64,000 nucleotides of DNA, from assembly GCA_021324885.1 (NCBI GenBank), contig JAJPIF010000004.1, positions 124,001 through 188,000 on the forward strand. Direction: 5' to 3'. Shown in pieces: positions 56,316 to 64,000 of the stretch (the first letter of the stretch is position 1; every line of letters starts with the position of its first letter). The notes under the pieces are model-generated. The model worked only from the letters and a program-made list of their open reading frames with translations. It ran no database searches and was not told the origin of the DNA. This DNA comes from Pseudomonadota bacterium. Its GTDB lineage: Bacteria; Desulfobacterota; Binatia; Binatales; Binataceae. Made by a program: the position numbers and the translations under genes.

Positions 56316-57173
56316 TCAGAGGGGGACCAGCTCCTGACCGATTTTTTCTAATCCGCGCGAGACGCTATCGCGGTCCGCTCCCGGGACGATGGTCATCGCG
56401 CGCGTCACCCCCATATCCTGGAAGGTTTTGATCAGGTCCGGGGTGAGGCGGCCGGCAGCCGACAGTTCTATCTCAGCCGGGTTGCGGCCGATTTTTCGGC
56501 ATTCCTCCTTGACTCTGGCGAACAGGTCCTTGAGTACGTTCAGGTTGCCGGGCGCTGGGAAAAAACCATCACCCAAGCGTGCGGCGCGCCTTACGGCAGC
56601 GGGTGAATGCCCCCCAATATGGATGGGAATTCCACCCTTTTGGATGGGCTTGGGGAAGCTCCTCATTTCGCGGAACTTGAAATGCTGGCCCTCGAAGGTG
56701 GAGGGGTCGTCGCGCCATAAGGCACGGATGGCACCAATCGCCTCGTCGGTCCGGGCGCCACGAGCGTGGAAATCCAATTGGAGCGCCGCGAACTCCTCCT
56801 TGAGCCAACCGCTGCCGACTCCAAGCATTACCCGTCCCCCTGACATCACGTCGATTGTGGCGAGTTCCTTGGCAACGTAAATCGGATGGCGCTGCGGGAG
56901 AATCATTACCGCGGTGCCAAACCTGAGTTTCGAGGTCAGAGCTGCGCAAAACGATAGTGGAATCAACGGGTCGAGAATGGATGCGGTCTCGCCGCCCGGA
57001 AACTTGCCGTCGCGCGAATACGGATAAGGGGTCTGAAAGCCTTGCGGGATGACGACGTGCTCGATCGTCCACATCGACTCGATTCCGCATTGATCAGCGG
57101 TGGTGGCCAGATGAGCAATCATCTCGGGCTCGCTGAAAGCTCCGGTGTTGGTGAACATCAAGCCGATTTTCAT
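56316..57173 (-). CDS. LLM-class F420-dependent-type oxidoreductase, second copy
   Basis: A 285-residue luciferase-like barrel. It starts MKIGLMFTNTGAFSEPEMI and contains CGIESMWTIEHVVIPQG, TSKLRFGTAVMILPQRHPIY, VMSGGRVMLGVGSGWLKEEF and IPIHIGGHSPAAVRRAARLG. This matches the F420-dependent subgroup often found beside aromatic or lipid degradation genes (TIGR03619-like as I recall it). Partner genes for F420 synthesis are not in the window, so cofactor use is an inference from family. Confidence 0.9.
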   Translation of the reverse strand: MKIGLMFTNTGAFSEPEMIAHLATTADQCGIESMWTIEHVVIPQGFQTPYPYSRDGKFPGGETASILDPLIPLSFCAALTSKLRFGTAVMILPQRHPIYVAKELATIDVMSGGRVMLGVGSGWLKEEFAALQLDFHARGARTDEAIGAIRALWRDDPSTFEGQHFKFREMRSFPKPIQKGGIPIHIGGHSPAAVRRAARLGDGFFPAPGNLNVLKDLFARVKEECRKIGRNPAEIELSAAGRLTPDLIKTFQDMGVTRAMTIVPGADRDSVSRGLEKIGQELVPL

Positions 57174-57478
57174 CTCTTACCCCTTGGGCATAGCGGATGC
57201 CCACACATTGGAGCTTATATCCATGGCGCGGTCAAATGGCGCCCGGCGAGCAGGGTTCAGGATGAAGCACCGAGGGGCCATTGCCGGCACAGCGACGTAA
57301 CAGCCACAATCGCCGCGTCCGGCGCTCATCCGGACATGGGCTGGCCTTCCAATCCTCGGTCGCGCGGGATAGCGTTGAGGACGCTTCGTGAGTAGGTTGT
57401 GATCAGGCACTGCGAGCAGGGGAGAAGGCAATCAGGAAAGGCCGATTAACGGCTATCCCAAACGGTCCTACGAACAAA
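57174..57478. other. 305-base intergenic region between divergent LLM and pcnB genes
   Basis: Two divergent promoters must lie here, but I recognise no good -35/-10 pair, riboswitch or repeat. An 84-codon frame on the minus strand has no family look and no SD. I see nothing else. Confidence 0.3.
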
Positions 57479-58750
57479 GTGGAAGCACGGATTCTCGAGC
57501 GCACCCAACATCCGATCTCGCGCCGCAACATCGATCCCAACGTACTCAAAGTACTTTACCGGTTAATCAACGCAGGTCACATCGCCTACCTGGTCGGCGG
57601 CGGCGTGCGGGATTTGATGCTTAGGCGCAAGCCCAAAGACTTCGACGTCGGCACCTCCGCCCATCCGCATCAGGTCCGCGACCTGTTTCGTAATTCCCGC
57701 CTGGTTGGCAAACGCTTCCGGCTCGCACACGTGTTTTTCGGCACGCAGAATATCGAGGTGGCGACCTTCCGCCGGCGCGGGGAGCCGGAAGTTCAGGACA
57801 ACGACGACCCCCTGATCCGGCAGGATAACACCTTTGGCACTCCGGAAGAGGATGCGCTGCGGCGCGATTTTACGGTCAATTCGCTGTTTTACGACCCGCG
57901 CGACTTTCGAGTAATCGATTACGTCGGCGGCTTGGAAGACCTCGAAGCCCGCGTAATCCGGACCGTCAGCGATCCCGAGGTCAGGATGCGCGAGGACCCG
58001 GTGCGGATGATTCGTGCCGTCCGCTTTGCCGCCAAGCTCGATTTCCAAATCGAGCCGGCCACCCAAGCGGCGATTCGCTCCTGCCGCGAAGATTTGCTCA
58101 AATCCTCAACACCGCGCCTGATCGAAGAGATCTTCCGTACATTCTGCGCGGCTCCGCCGGCGCGAGCGCTGGTGCTGTTGGAACAGCTTGGTTTGCTGGA
58201 GGTGATGCTACCGTTTTTGTCCGAGCACATCCGGGCCGACGGACCGGCGCTCGAACAAAGCGCGACGGTGCGCAACCTGGCGATTTTGGAGCGGGCCATG
58301 GCCAGCGGCCTTGAGCCCTCGCGCGCCTTCACTTTAGCCTGTCTTTTCACCGACTTCCATCTTCATACGCAAAATCCGGCCCTGCCGTCCCGGCGCATCG
58401 AACTGCTTGAAGAGATGCGCGCCCGCGGATTCCCGCGTGGCGAAACCGAGCGGATGCGCCTCTTGCTCAACGCGCTGATCCGCTTGATGAACCCCAATGC
58501 GCGTCTGCGCGGAATGCATCGGCGGCCCTACTTTGCCGAAGCCAAGGCGCTGCATGACCTGCTGGGCGGTCAGTATGCGACGGCGGGAAACGGCAACGGC
58601 GTCCAAACCTCAAGACCCCGGCGCCGCCGTCCATCGCGCAGGCGCCACCGACGAAGAGGGGCTTCGATACGCCCGCAGTCCGCCGCCGACAGCAACGTCA
58701 CACCGTCGAGCGTCGATTCACCATCAACCCATTGCGAGTTGAAGAATTGA
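57479..58750 (+). CDS. pcnB: Poly(A) polymerase (PcnB-type nucleotidyltransferase)
   Basis: Adds adenylate tails to RNA 3' ends, promoting decay. The 423 residues show the nucleotidyltransferase head GGGVRDLMLRRKPKDFDVGT, with catalytic DFD, then RNSRLVGKRFRLAHVFFG and EVATFRRRGEPE, which favour PcnB over the CCA-adding enzyme. The neck domain is RIIRTVSDPEVRMREDPVRM-like. The last 45 residues are Arg-rich and probably RNA-binding. The start is GTG without a clear SD; the true start may differ slightly. Confidence 0.92.
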   Translation: MEARILERTQHPISRRNIDPNVLKVLYRLINAGHIAYLVGGGVRDLMLRRKPKDFDVGTSAHPHQVRDLFRNSRLVGKRFRLAHVFFGTQNIEVATFRRRGEPEVQDNDDPLIRQDNTFGTPEEDALRRDFTVNSLFYDPRDFRVIDYVGGLEDLEARVIRTVSDPEVRMREDPVRMIRAVRFAAKLDFQIEPATQAAIRSCREDLLKSSTPRLIEEIFRTFCAAPPARALVLLEQLGLLEVMLPFLSEHIRADGPALEQSATVRNLAILERAMASGLEPSRAFTLACLFTDFHLHTQNPALPSRRIELLEEMRARGFPRGETERMRLLLNALIRLMNPNARLRGMHRRPYFAEAKALHDLLGGQYATAGNGNGVQTSRPRRRRPSRRRHRRRGASIRPQSAADSNVTPSSVDSPSTHCELKN

Positions 58751-58939
58751 CCTGGCGCGGACACGCGGGTCGCCTTGTTCAAAGAATTGGCAACGACTAG
58801 CTTAGATTTCTGTCATTCGGAGAACCTGACCCCCTGTCCTCCCTCCCCTTTGGGCACCGGGGAAGGCTTGGCGCGAGGTTAGCAGGCAACCGCAACGAAC
58901 CACTGTCATGCGGCTGGACCGGATGGTTAGGAGTTTCAG

Positions 58940-59875
58940 GTGGCAGAAAAAGCTGCGAGTAAGGTCCGCTCGGACAAAATATGGCTTGACGGCCAAATGG
59001 TCCCCTTCGAGCAGGCGCAGGTCCATGTTCTGACCCATAGCCTGCATTACGGCTACGGCGTGTTCGAAGGGATGCGATGTTACCAGACCGAGGACGGCCA
59101 TTCGGCGATTTTCCGCGCGCGCGAGCATATCCGCAGGCTGTTCGAGTCGGCGCACATCCTGGAGATCGCCATTCCTTTTCCCTTCGAGGAGATCCTCAAA
59201 GCCTGCGCCGATACGGTCAGGGTCAACGGCTTCAAAGAATGCTACATCCGCCCCATCGTGTTTTTGGGCGAGGGCGAGATGGGGGTGGCGGCGCATCACA
59301 ACAAGGTGCGGGTGTCGATCGCTGCATGGCAATGGGGCGCCTACCTGGGCGAGGAAGGAATCAAGCGCGGCGTGCGGCTGAAAACCTCTTCCTTCGTGCG
59401 GTTCCATCACAACTCGCTGATGCCGCATGCCAAAGCGACCGGCCATTACATCAACTCGGTGCTGGCCGTTCATGAAGCGCAACGCAGCGGCTACGATGAG
59501 GCGATGATTTTGGATGTCGACGGCTTTGTCGCGGAGGGCAGCGGCGAGAACCTGTTCGTAATCCGCGACGGCGTTGTGACCACGCCGCCGTCCACCAGCT
59601 CGCTGATGGGCATCACGCGCGATTGCGTTATCACGATTTTGCGCGACCAGGGCGTCAGCGTCGTCGAGCAGCGCTTTCCCCGCGACCTGGTCTATATCGC
59701 CGATGAAGTTTTCATGACCGGCACGGCGGCCGAAGTGACCCCGGTGCGCGAAGTGGACGATCGCCGCATCGGTCACGAATCACCCGGTCCAGTCACGCGC
59801 AAGGTGCAGGAAATTTTCACCGCGGCATTGCATGGGCGCGAACCGCGCTATCAGCATTGGCTGTATCATGTCTAA
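58940..59875 (+). CDS. ilvE: Branched-chain amino-acid aminotransferase
   Basis: Transaminates valine, leucine and isoleucine with 2-oxoglutarate. The 311-residue class IV PLP enzyme shows THSLHYGYGVFEGMRCY, the PLP-lysine in MPHAKATGHY (Lys165), DEAMILDVDGFVAEGSGENLF, and GTAAEVTPVREVDDRRIG. Length and motifs match IlvE; D-amino-acid transaminases are shorter. The GTG at 58940 has TAGGAG upstream. The GST gene follows 33 bases later. Confidence 0.95.
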   Translation: MAEKAASKVRSDKIWLDGQMVPFEQAQVHVLTHSLHYGYGVFEGMRCYQTEDGHSAIFRAREHIRRLFESAHILEIAIPFPFEEILKACADTVRVNGFKECYIRPIVFLGEGEMGVAAHHNKVRVSIAAWQWGAYLGEEGIKRGVRLKTSSFVRFHHNSLMPHAKATGHYINSVLAVHEAQRSGYDEAMILDVDGFVAEGSGENLFVIRDGVVTTPPSTSSLMGITRDCVITILRDQGVSVVEQRFPRDLVYIADEVFMTGTAAEVTPVREVDDRRIGHESPGPVTRKVQEIFTAALHGREPRYQHWLYHV

Positions 59876-59908
59876 ACGGATGAACAGCGAGCGGCAACGG
59901 AGTTGATC

Positions 59909-60559
59909 GTGGCAAGCGCAACCGAATCGGAGCGGCCGCAGCTCAAGCTGTATCAGTTCGCGGCGTCGGGCAACTCGCGTATTGTGCGGCTGGTGCTGGA
60001 GGAGAAGCATCTGCCCTTCGATCGCGTTAACATTGACGTTACCAAAGGCGAGAATCGCACGCCCGAATTCCTCAAACTCAATCCGCGCGGCAAAGTACCC
60101 GTCCTGGTGCATAGCACTGTGTCCGGCGACGTGGTGCTGTCGGAGTCTTCAGTTATCAACGAATACCTGGAGGAAGTCTTCCCCAACCCGCCGCTGATGC
60201 CGAAGGCGCCCGCTCAACGTGCGCACGTGCGCGCGCTCGTTCATCTGTTCGACACCGAGCTGAGTCCGACGACCGGTCTGCTGATCATCGAGAAGCTGCT
60301 GAAAAAGCCCGAGGAGCAGCGCGCCGATTTCGTAGCGGAACGTCAGAAGGCAACCCGCGAAATCCTGGCCCGCGTCGTGGAGATGATGAGCGACGGGCCG
60401 TTTCTGGCCGGCGACTTCAGCCTCGCCGACGCCAGTTATATCCCGGTGCTCTCGGTGATGGCGCCATGCGGAATCATCCTCGACCGCGAGTTTCCCAAAC
60501 TTGGCAGATGGCTTGCCGAAGTAAAGAAGCGTCCCAGCTTCACTGCCTCCGCGCATTGA
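59909..60559 (+). CDS. Glutathione S-transferase family protein
   Basis: A 216-residue GST-fold protein. The thioredoxin-like N-terminal half contains LYQFAASGNSRIVRLVLEE and NPRGKVPVLV with the cis-Pro, then SESSVINEYLEE. The helical C-terminal half has FLAGDFSLADASYIPVL. A Ser near residue 19 may be the thiol-activating residue. A TTG in the same frame is two codons upstream, but CGGAG fits the GTG at 59909. Whether the organism uses glutathione is not known. An exported peroxiredoxin follows after 10 bases. Confidence 0.9.
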   Translation: MASATESERPQLKLYQFAASGNSRIVRLVLEEKHLPFDRVNIDVTKGENRTPEFLKLNPRGKVPVLVHSTVSGDVVLSESSVINEYLEEVFPNPPLMPKAPAQRAHVRALVHLFDTELSPTTGLLIIEKLLKKPEEQRADFVAERQKATREILARVVEMMSDGPFLAGDFSLADASYIPVLSVMAPCGIILDREFPKLGRWLAEVKKRPSFTASAH

Positions 60560-60569
60560 GATCGCGGTC

Positions 60570-61199
60570 ATGCGCCTGGTTGTATTGATAGCCTCTGCGG
60601 TGTTGGTGCTAGCATTTATTGCGTTGCGTCCACGCCGCAGCGATGCCGCGATGCCGCAGGAAGGCCAGCCCGCGCCCGACTTTCAGGGCCAGATGGTTTA
60701 CGAGGGGCAGATCAGGCCGATCAAACTTTCCGATTACAAGGGCTACAAACTGGTGTTGTACTTCTATCCGAAGGATAACACCCCCGGATGCACCAGGGAG
60801 GCCTGCGCGTTCCGCGACGGCTTCAGGCAATTCAAGGCCGCCGGCGTCTATATTCTGGGATGTAGCGTTGACAGCGCTGATTCGCACGCGAAATTTATCC
60901 AGAAATACAATCTGCCCTTTCCATTGCTGCTCGATCCCGACAGGAAAATCGCTGCCGCTTACGGCGCCGCCAATGGCATCCCGATTCTCGGCCTTAACCG
61001 GCGCATCACGTTCGTGATCGACGAGCAGGGCAAAATCCTCAAGGTCTATCCCGACGTCGATCCGTCCAAAAATCCGGGCGAAATCCTGAAAGCCTACGCC
61101 TCCAAGCCGCGTCCGACGCCGTCCCCACTGGCCCCAGTTCCCACCGCTACGCCGTCCAAACATCGTCGCGCCGCCGACCAGAACTTGCAGGACGAATAA
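60570..61199 (+). CDS. Exported peroxiredoxin (BCP/PrxQ type)
   Basis: A 209-residue thiol peroxidase. Residues 1-26 are a signal or membrane anchor (VVLIASAVLVLAFIAL). The thioredoxin-fold body carries the catalytic pair TPGCTREAC, with the peroxidatic Cys74 and resolving Cys79 five residues apart, the PrxQ arrangement. A Pro/Thr/Ser-rich tail of about 35 residues ends the protein. The export signal is unusual for BCP and puts peroxide defence in the periplasm. It is tightly linked to the upstream GST. Confidence 0.9.
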   Translation: MRLVVLIASAVLVLAFIALRPRRSDAAMPQEGQPAPDFQGQMVYEGQIRPIKLSDYKGYKLVLYFYPKDNTPGCTREACAFRDGFRQFKAAGVYILGCSVDSADSHAKFIQKYNLPFPLLLDPDRKIAAAYGAANGIPILGLNRRITFVIDEQGKILKVYPDVDPSKNPGEILKAYASKPRPTPSPLAPVPTATPSKHRRAADQNLQDE

Positions 61200-61333
61200 G
61201 GTGCGGCCTCCTTGCGGGCATGGACGGCATTTCGGTCGTATCCGATGGTGATGAAAATCAGCGACAGCGGGGTTGGCTGCCGTGGGGCCAGCGGGCATTA
61301 TGTGCTTCAACGCGGCAAGACTGAGGATTTGAT

Positions 61334-61564
61334 GTGAAAAAAGTGATGGTGTTGATGCTGGCTTTGTCGTGCTCCGGATGTGCCCTGTTCACACCCTATG
61401 CTCAATGGCCTAACGGCAAGCCGATCTATCCGGGCGCCTACCAGATCGAGATGGCGCGCGCCAAGGATCCGAACTATCATCCGAGCACGGTTGAAATAAT
61501 CCAGCGCAAGATGGCGTGTAGCGGCCCCGACGTCCTTAGTTCCTGCCCCGGCGGCGGTTCATAA
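61334..61564 (+). CDS. Small putative lipoprotein
   Basis: A 76-residue product starting at GTG 61334, because the ATG three bases earlier runs straight into a stop. The signal VMVLMLALSCSGC ends in a plausible lipobox with Cys16. The mature part is short (LFTPYAQWPNGKPIYPG and onward) with two more Cys near the end and a Gly/Ser tail. I do not recognise the family. It lies 134 bases after the peroxiredoxin and converges with the YjbQ gene. Confidence 0.6.
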   Translation: MKKVMVLMLALSCSGCALFTPYAQWPNGKPIYPGAYQIEMARAKDPNYHPSTVEIIQRKMACSGPDVLSSCPGGGS

Positions 61565-61592
61565 ATCCTGTCGGGGTGACGTGGCTCTTCCA

Positions 61593-61988
61593 TTAGCCGG
61601 CCTGCACGCTGACCACGACTGAGCGGCGGCGCGGGCCATCGAACTCCGCGAACATCACCCCCTGCCATCGGCCCAGCCTCAGTTTACCGTCCTCGACCGG
61701 CACGTTGAGCGAACTCCCCAGCATCGCCGAAAGAATGTGAGCCTGCGCATTGCCCTCCGCGTGCCGATAGCCGGCTTCGCGTGGCACCAGCTTTTGCAGA
61801 TGGGCGAGAAGATCGTGAGTCACGTCGGGATCCCAGTTCTCCGCAACGATTACGGCGGCCGTGGTATGCGGAACGTAGATGTTGCAAAGTCCGCGCTCGA
61901 CCCCGCTTCGCCGCACCGCGTCATTAACTTGCACTGTGATGTCGAGCAGTTGAGCCTGTCGGCTGGTGTTGATTTCAAACTCGGTCAT
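61593..61988 (-). CDS. YjbQ/UPF0047-family protein
   Basis: A 131-residue protein of the UPF0047/YjbQ family. It carries YVPHTTAAVIVAENWDPDV, AEGNAQAHILSAMLGSS and the ending GRWQGVMFAEFDGPRRRSV. Members have secondary thiamine-phosphate synthase activity in vitro and a conserved metal-binding His pair. The physiological role is unclear. It reads away from the EthD-like gene's strand partner and has no thiamine genes nearby. Confidence 0.93.
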   Translation of the reverse strand: MTEFEINTSRQAQLLDITVQVNDAVRRSGVERGLCNIYVPHTTAAVIVAENWDPDVTHDLLAHLQKLVPREAGYRHAEGNAQAHILSAMLGSSLNVPVEDGKLRLGRWQGVMFAEFDGPRRRSVVVSVQAG

Positions 61989-62114
61989 GTCGATTATGCT
62001 CCCGAGGTGCGCTTGATCGGCGTGCCAGTGTTCCCACTATATAGCAAACGCGCGGATGTGCTTACGGCAAATCGTGTCGGAACGCCCCCGCCCTTGCCCG
62101 AGAATCCGTCTTTG

Positions 62115-62732
62115 TCAGACCTGAACCTCGCCCTCCAAACAATAGATGCGAGGGGCGCGCATTATCGTGGAGTCCAGTGCGATCAGGTCGGGCCATGATT
62201 TTCCGCTTAACGCGCCGGGGTGGAAAATCCTCAGTTCCATCCGGTCGCGATCGGGACGCAGCCCGCGCGCTTCACAGGTATGTCCGGCCATGTAGCCGCA
62301 CAGTCCTGGCAGATTCCTGATTGAATTTTGATATGAGCGGCGCCGCCCCTCATCCGCTGGAGCACCCATGTTGTACAGCAGTGCAACAACCAGGCAGGAA
62401 TCGCCCGACCGGCGGTCATCGAAGGGCCGGATTACTTCCACCTCAGCCGCGTCGACGACCGTATCAACGATGTGTTCGGCGCTGTCCGCCATCAGCTCCG
62501 CGCCGATTGGGCAATCCAATGAGGTCAGCCCCTGCTGCGCGTTGTCATAGCCGAAGACCACGGCGCGGTATCGGTCGGGCTTGCTGGCCGCTGCCTGGAC
62601 CAGCTTGCCCGTCAGATACATCCGCACGCCCGGAAGCTGGCGCGCCAGTCTGACGTGATTGTCAAAATAATTGGCGTCCTCGGCGTCGAGATCGGCGCTT
62701 TTGAAATCGAAGCGCGCAAACATCATGAACAT
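62115..62732 (-). CDS. Duplicated EthD/dimeric alpha-beta-barrel-like protein
   Basis: A 205-residue protein that looks like two ferredoxin-like halves. Half one holds NYFDNHVRLARQLPGVRMYL, the N-x-x-x-x-H pattern of EthD-type proteins, ending near AEVEVIRPF. Half two (residues about 110-205) is more diverged. EthD-like domains take part in degradation of ethers and polyketides, among others. The start is the ATG at 62732, which has GGAGG eight bases before it; upstream frame is unrelated. It lies 127 bases upstream of the YjbQ gene. Confidence 0.65.
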   Translation of the reverse strand: MFMMFARFDFKSADLDAEDANYFDNHVRLARQLPGVRMYLTGKLVQAAASKPDRYRAVVFGYDNAQQGLTSLDCPIGAELMADSAEHIVDTVVDAAEVEVIRPFDDRRSGDSCLVVALLYNMGAPADEGRRRSYQNSIRNLPGLCGYMAGHTCEARGLRPDRDRMELRIFHPGALSGKSWPDLIALDSTIMRAPRIYCLEGEVQV

Positions 62733-62785
62733 GATGACGTCCTCCGCCGGGATAATTATAGCGCAGACCCGGGGCGCCATTGAGA

Positions 62786-62958
62786 TTAACACGGCAACGA
62801 ATCGATCTTCACCCGTTCGCGCCGCTGCGCCGACGTTTCAATCGCCTCGATCACCATTATATGCGCAAGGCCGTCGCGAAAGTTGGCTGAGGTGACCGGT
62901 GCGCTTGTGACACCTTGGAAAAGTCGACGAGCGGCGGTCTTACTTCTTCCGCTATCAT
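62786..62958 (-). pseudogene. C-terminal remnant of a Gfo/Idh/MocA-type oxidoreductase
   Basis: The last residues FRDGLAHIMVIEAIETSAQR look like the C terminus of Gfo/Idh/MocA sugar dehydrogenases. The preceding piece (IAEEVRPPLVDFSK) is in another frame, and the two join if a base is restored near 62914. The N-terminal Rossmann domain is absent. Only about 57 codons are left, so this is a decayed fragment. It lies head-to-head against the DUF1329 remnant. Confidence 0.5.
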
Positions 62959-63031
62959 GCATTTGCCTCTGCTTGACTTTCGTCGCCGGCAAATGGTACC
63001 TGCTTTTTGCGGGATGTACTCGTAGGCGGCA

Positions 63032-63636
63032 GTGGGGACTGCTGGCGCGGCCCGATGCGCGCCGGTTCTGGGCACCGACTTCGTCGAAGACGACAACGGA
63101 TGGATGCCCACGAATTTCAGGATAACCCTGCTGGGCAAGAAGAAATTACTCACTCCAGTAATGGATTATGACAAAGCCTTTAAACTGGATTCCTATATGC
63201 AGCCCCCGCCAGTTTCCCCGGATGGCCCAAAGCCGGCACCGGACACTGGGAGGTGCGCGATTATTGGGTCCTGAACCTGGAATGGCTCAAATCTCACGGC
63301 GCCTACTGCTACTCAAATCGCTTCTTCTACGAAGATGCGGAGTGGCAGCCGTCCGTTCCGCTTGAATCCTACGACCGCAGCGGCAGGTTCTGGAAAGCAG
63401 TGTGGGAAGCTCTTACGCCGATCAATTTCAGAGGTCAGCGCACCATGATCGAAATCGCGAGTATCGGCATGGTCAGCGGCGTCGATTTTGAGAACTCGCA
63501 CATAACCGCGACGGTCGAATCGCCGACCACGGTGGACGCCGACGGCGCCGGGACGATCGCGGGACCGGTTCCCGCGCAATACCGGGATGTAAGTGAAATC
63601 ACCACCCCGGGCAGCCTGGACCGCATCATGCGCTGA
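63032..63636 (+). pseudogene. DUF1329 fragment with frameshift
   Basis: The fragment covers the C-terminal ~200 residues of a DUF1329 protein. RCAPVLGTDFVEDDN matches RCSPILGTDWVQDDN in the full-length gene at 21521-22855, and both end in SLDRIMR/SLSRIMR. The N-terminal 240 residues and the signal peptide are missing. A frame break occurs in a run of C at about 63203-63207; before it the frame reads DYDKAFKLDSYMQ, after it FPGWPKAGTGHW. It is therefore a truncated and frameshifted paralogue. Confidence 0.8.
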
Positions 63637-63734
63637 AAACCGCACGACAAGGCGGCGCCGGACAAGGGGATGGTCCGCCGCCATTTGATTGTGGACCGCA
63701 TTGGGATAATCAGGCTGCCTGGGGGCAATGTAAT

Positions 63735-63839
63735 ATGTTGGATAACCTGCCGATCACGACCAACGATCTGTTAGTGCTGGGCGGCATGATCGTGGTGTTC
63801 GTCATGCTCAGTCTGCTGGTCTTCAGACGGGGCGGCTGA
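63735..63839 (+). CDS. Possible 34-residue membrane peptide
   Basis: An ATG-to-TGA frame encoding MLDNLPITTNDLLVLGGMI and a further hydrophobic stretch ending FRRGG: one transmembrane helix with a positively charged cytoplasmic end. There is no convincing SD. It follows the DUF1329 remnant by about 100 bases. Tiny single-helix proteins like this are real in many genomes, but this one could be chance. Confidence 0.38.
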   Translation: MLDNLPITTNDLLVLGGMIVVFVMLSLLVFRRGG

Positions 63840-63882
63840 AGGCAGCGGCCCGCCAGGACACTGGTGAATATGCGTTTCCCGT

Positions 63883-64000
63883 TCACCAGAGCTTGCGGCC
63901 CGCGTCCACCACCAGCGTCTGCGACGTCATCAGCGCGCTGTCGTCGGAGGCCAGGAAAACCGCGGCGCCGGTCATGTCCCGCGGTTCCATCGTGCAGCCC
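63883..64000 (-). CDS. SDR-family oxidoreductase, 3' end only
   Basis: The last 38 codons, read on the minus strand to a TGA at 63883, give DMTGAAVFLASDDSALMTSQ, TLVVDAGRKLW. This is the usual C-terminal end of classical short-chain dehydrogenases (AAxFLASDxSxxxTGQxLxVDGG). The catalytic part lies outside the window, so substrate cannot be judged. Confidence 0.85.
   Translation of the reverse strand, partial: GCTMEPRDMTGAAVFLASDDSALMTSQTLVVDAGRKLW

Noticed and set aside
57177-57431. An 84-codon minus-strand frame after the second LLM gene.
   Set aside because: No SD, no family resemblance and composition typical of noncoding high-GC sequence.

Overview
The window reads as a stretch of a high-GC bacterial chromosome packed with ordinary housekeeping and catabolic genes. 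There is no rRNA, tRNA, CRISPR array, phage module or insertion sequence that I can see. The combination of a complete-looking menaquinone cluster, F420-type LLM oxidoreductases, CaiB/BaiF CoA-transferases, DUF1329, DUF507, CarD and an amidohydrolase-2 protein suggests a soil or sediment lineage near the old Deltaproteobacteria, such as Binatota/Desulfobacterota. That placement is an inference from gene content only.

Layout. 0-9 kb: end of an enzyme I-type PEP phosphotransferase, a membrane-anchored radical SAM protein, two DUF507 genes, then groES-groEL behind a CIRCE operator and ended by a strong terminator. A vapBC-type toxin-antitoxin remnant abuts that terminator, followed by fumC. 9-16 kb: a glycosyltransferase-methyltransferase fusion, bifunctional sat-cysC, and a minus-strand run of thiolase-like protein, DUF35, glycosyltransferase and cupin. 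An aldo/keto reductase here carries a frameshift. 16-29 kb: argS, a SPOR protein, amidohydrolase, SDR, DUF1329, hydrolase, dapB, a duplicated Cys/His mini-protein, gpsA, a zinc-ribbon membrane protein, DUF1054, GFA and moaA. 29-36 kb: LLM oxidoreductase, TIM-barrel isomerase, CoA-transferase, nfo and trpS, then ispD, carD and rimI on the other strand.

36.6-41.9 kb is the most unusual part. It holds a protein joining a two-cluster ferredoxin, a long Ala/Pro linker, membrane segments and an Hsp20-like domain, plus a second groEL without groES or CIRCE, flanked on both sides by small alanine-zipper lipoproteins. One of these lipoproteins has a His-rich stretch. 42-47 kb: bluB, a sulfurtransferase, pcp and two more CaiB/BaiF proteins, one lacking the usual catalytic Asp.

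47.9-55.8 kb is a single-strand menaquinone operon in the order menF-menD-menH-menB-menA-menC-menG. It has tight or overlapping junctions, but menE and the DHNA-CoA thioesterase are absent. 56-64 kb: a probable 57-residue small protein with its own terminator, a second LLM oxidoreductase, pcnB, ilvE, a GST, an exported peroxiredoxin, a YjbQ protein and an EthD-like protein. It ends in two decayed gene remnants (Gfo/Idh/MocA and DUF1329) and the 3' end of an SDR.
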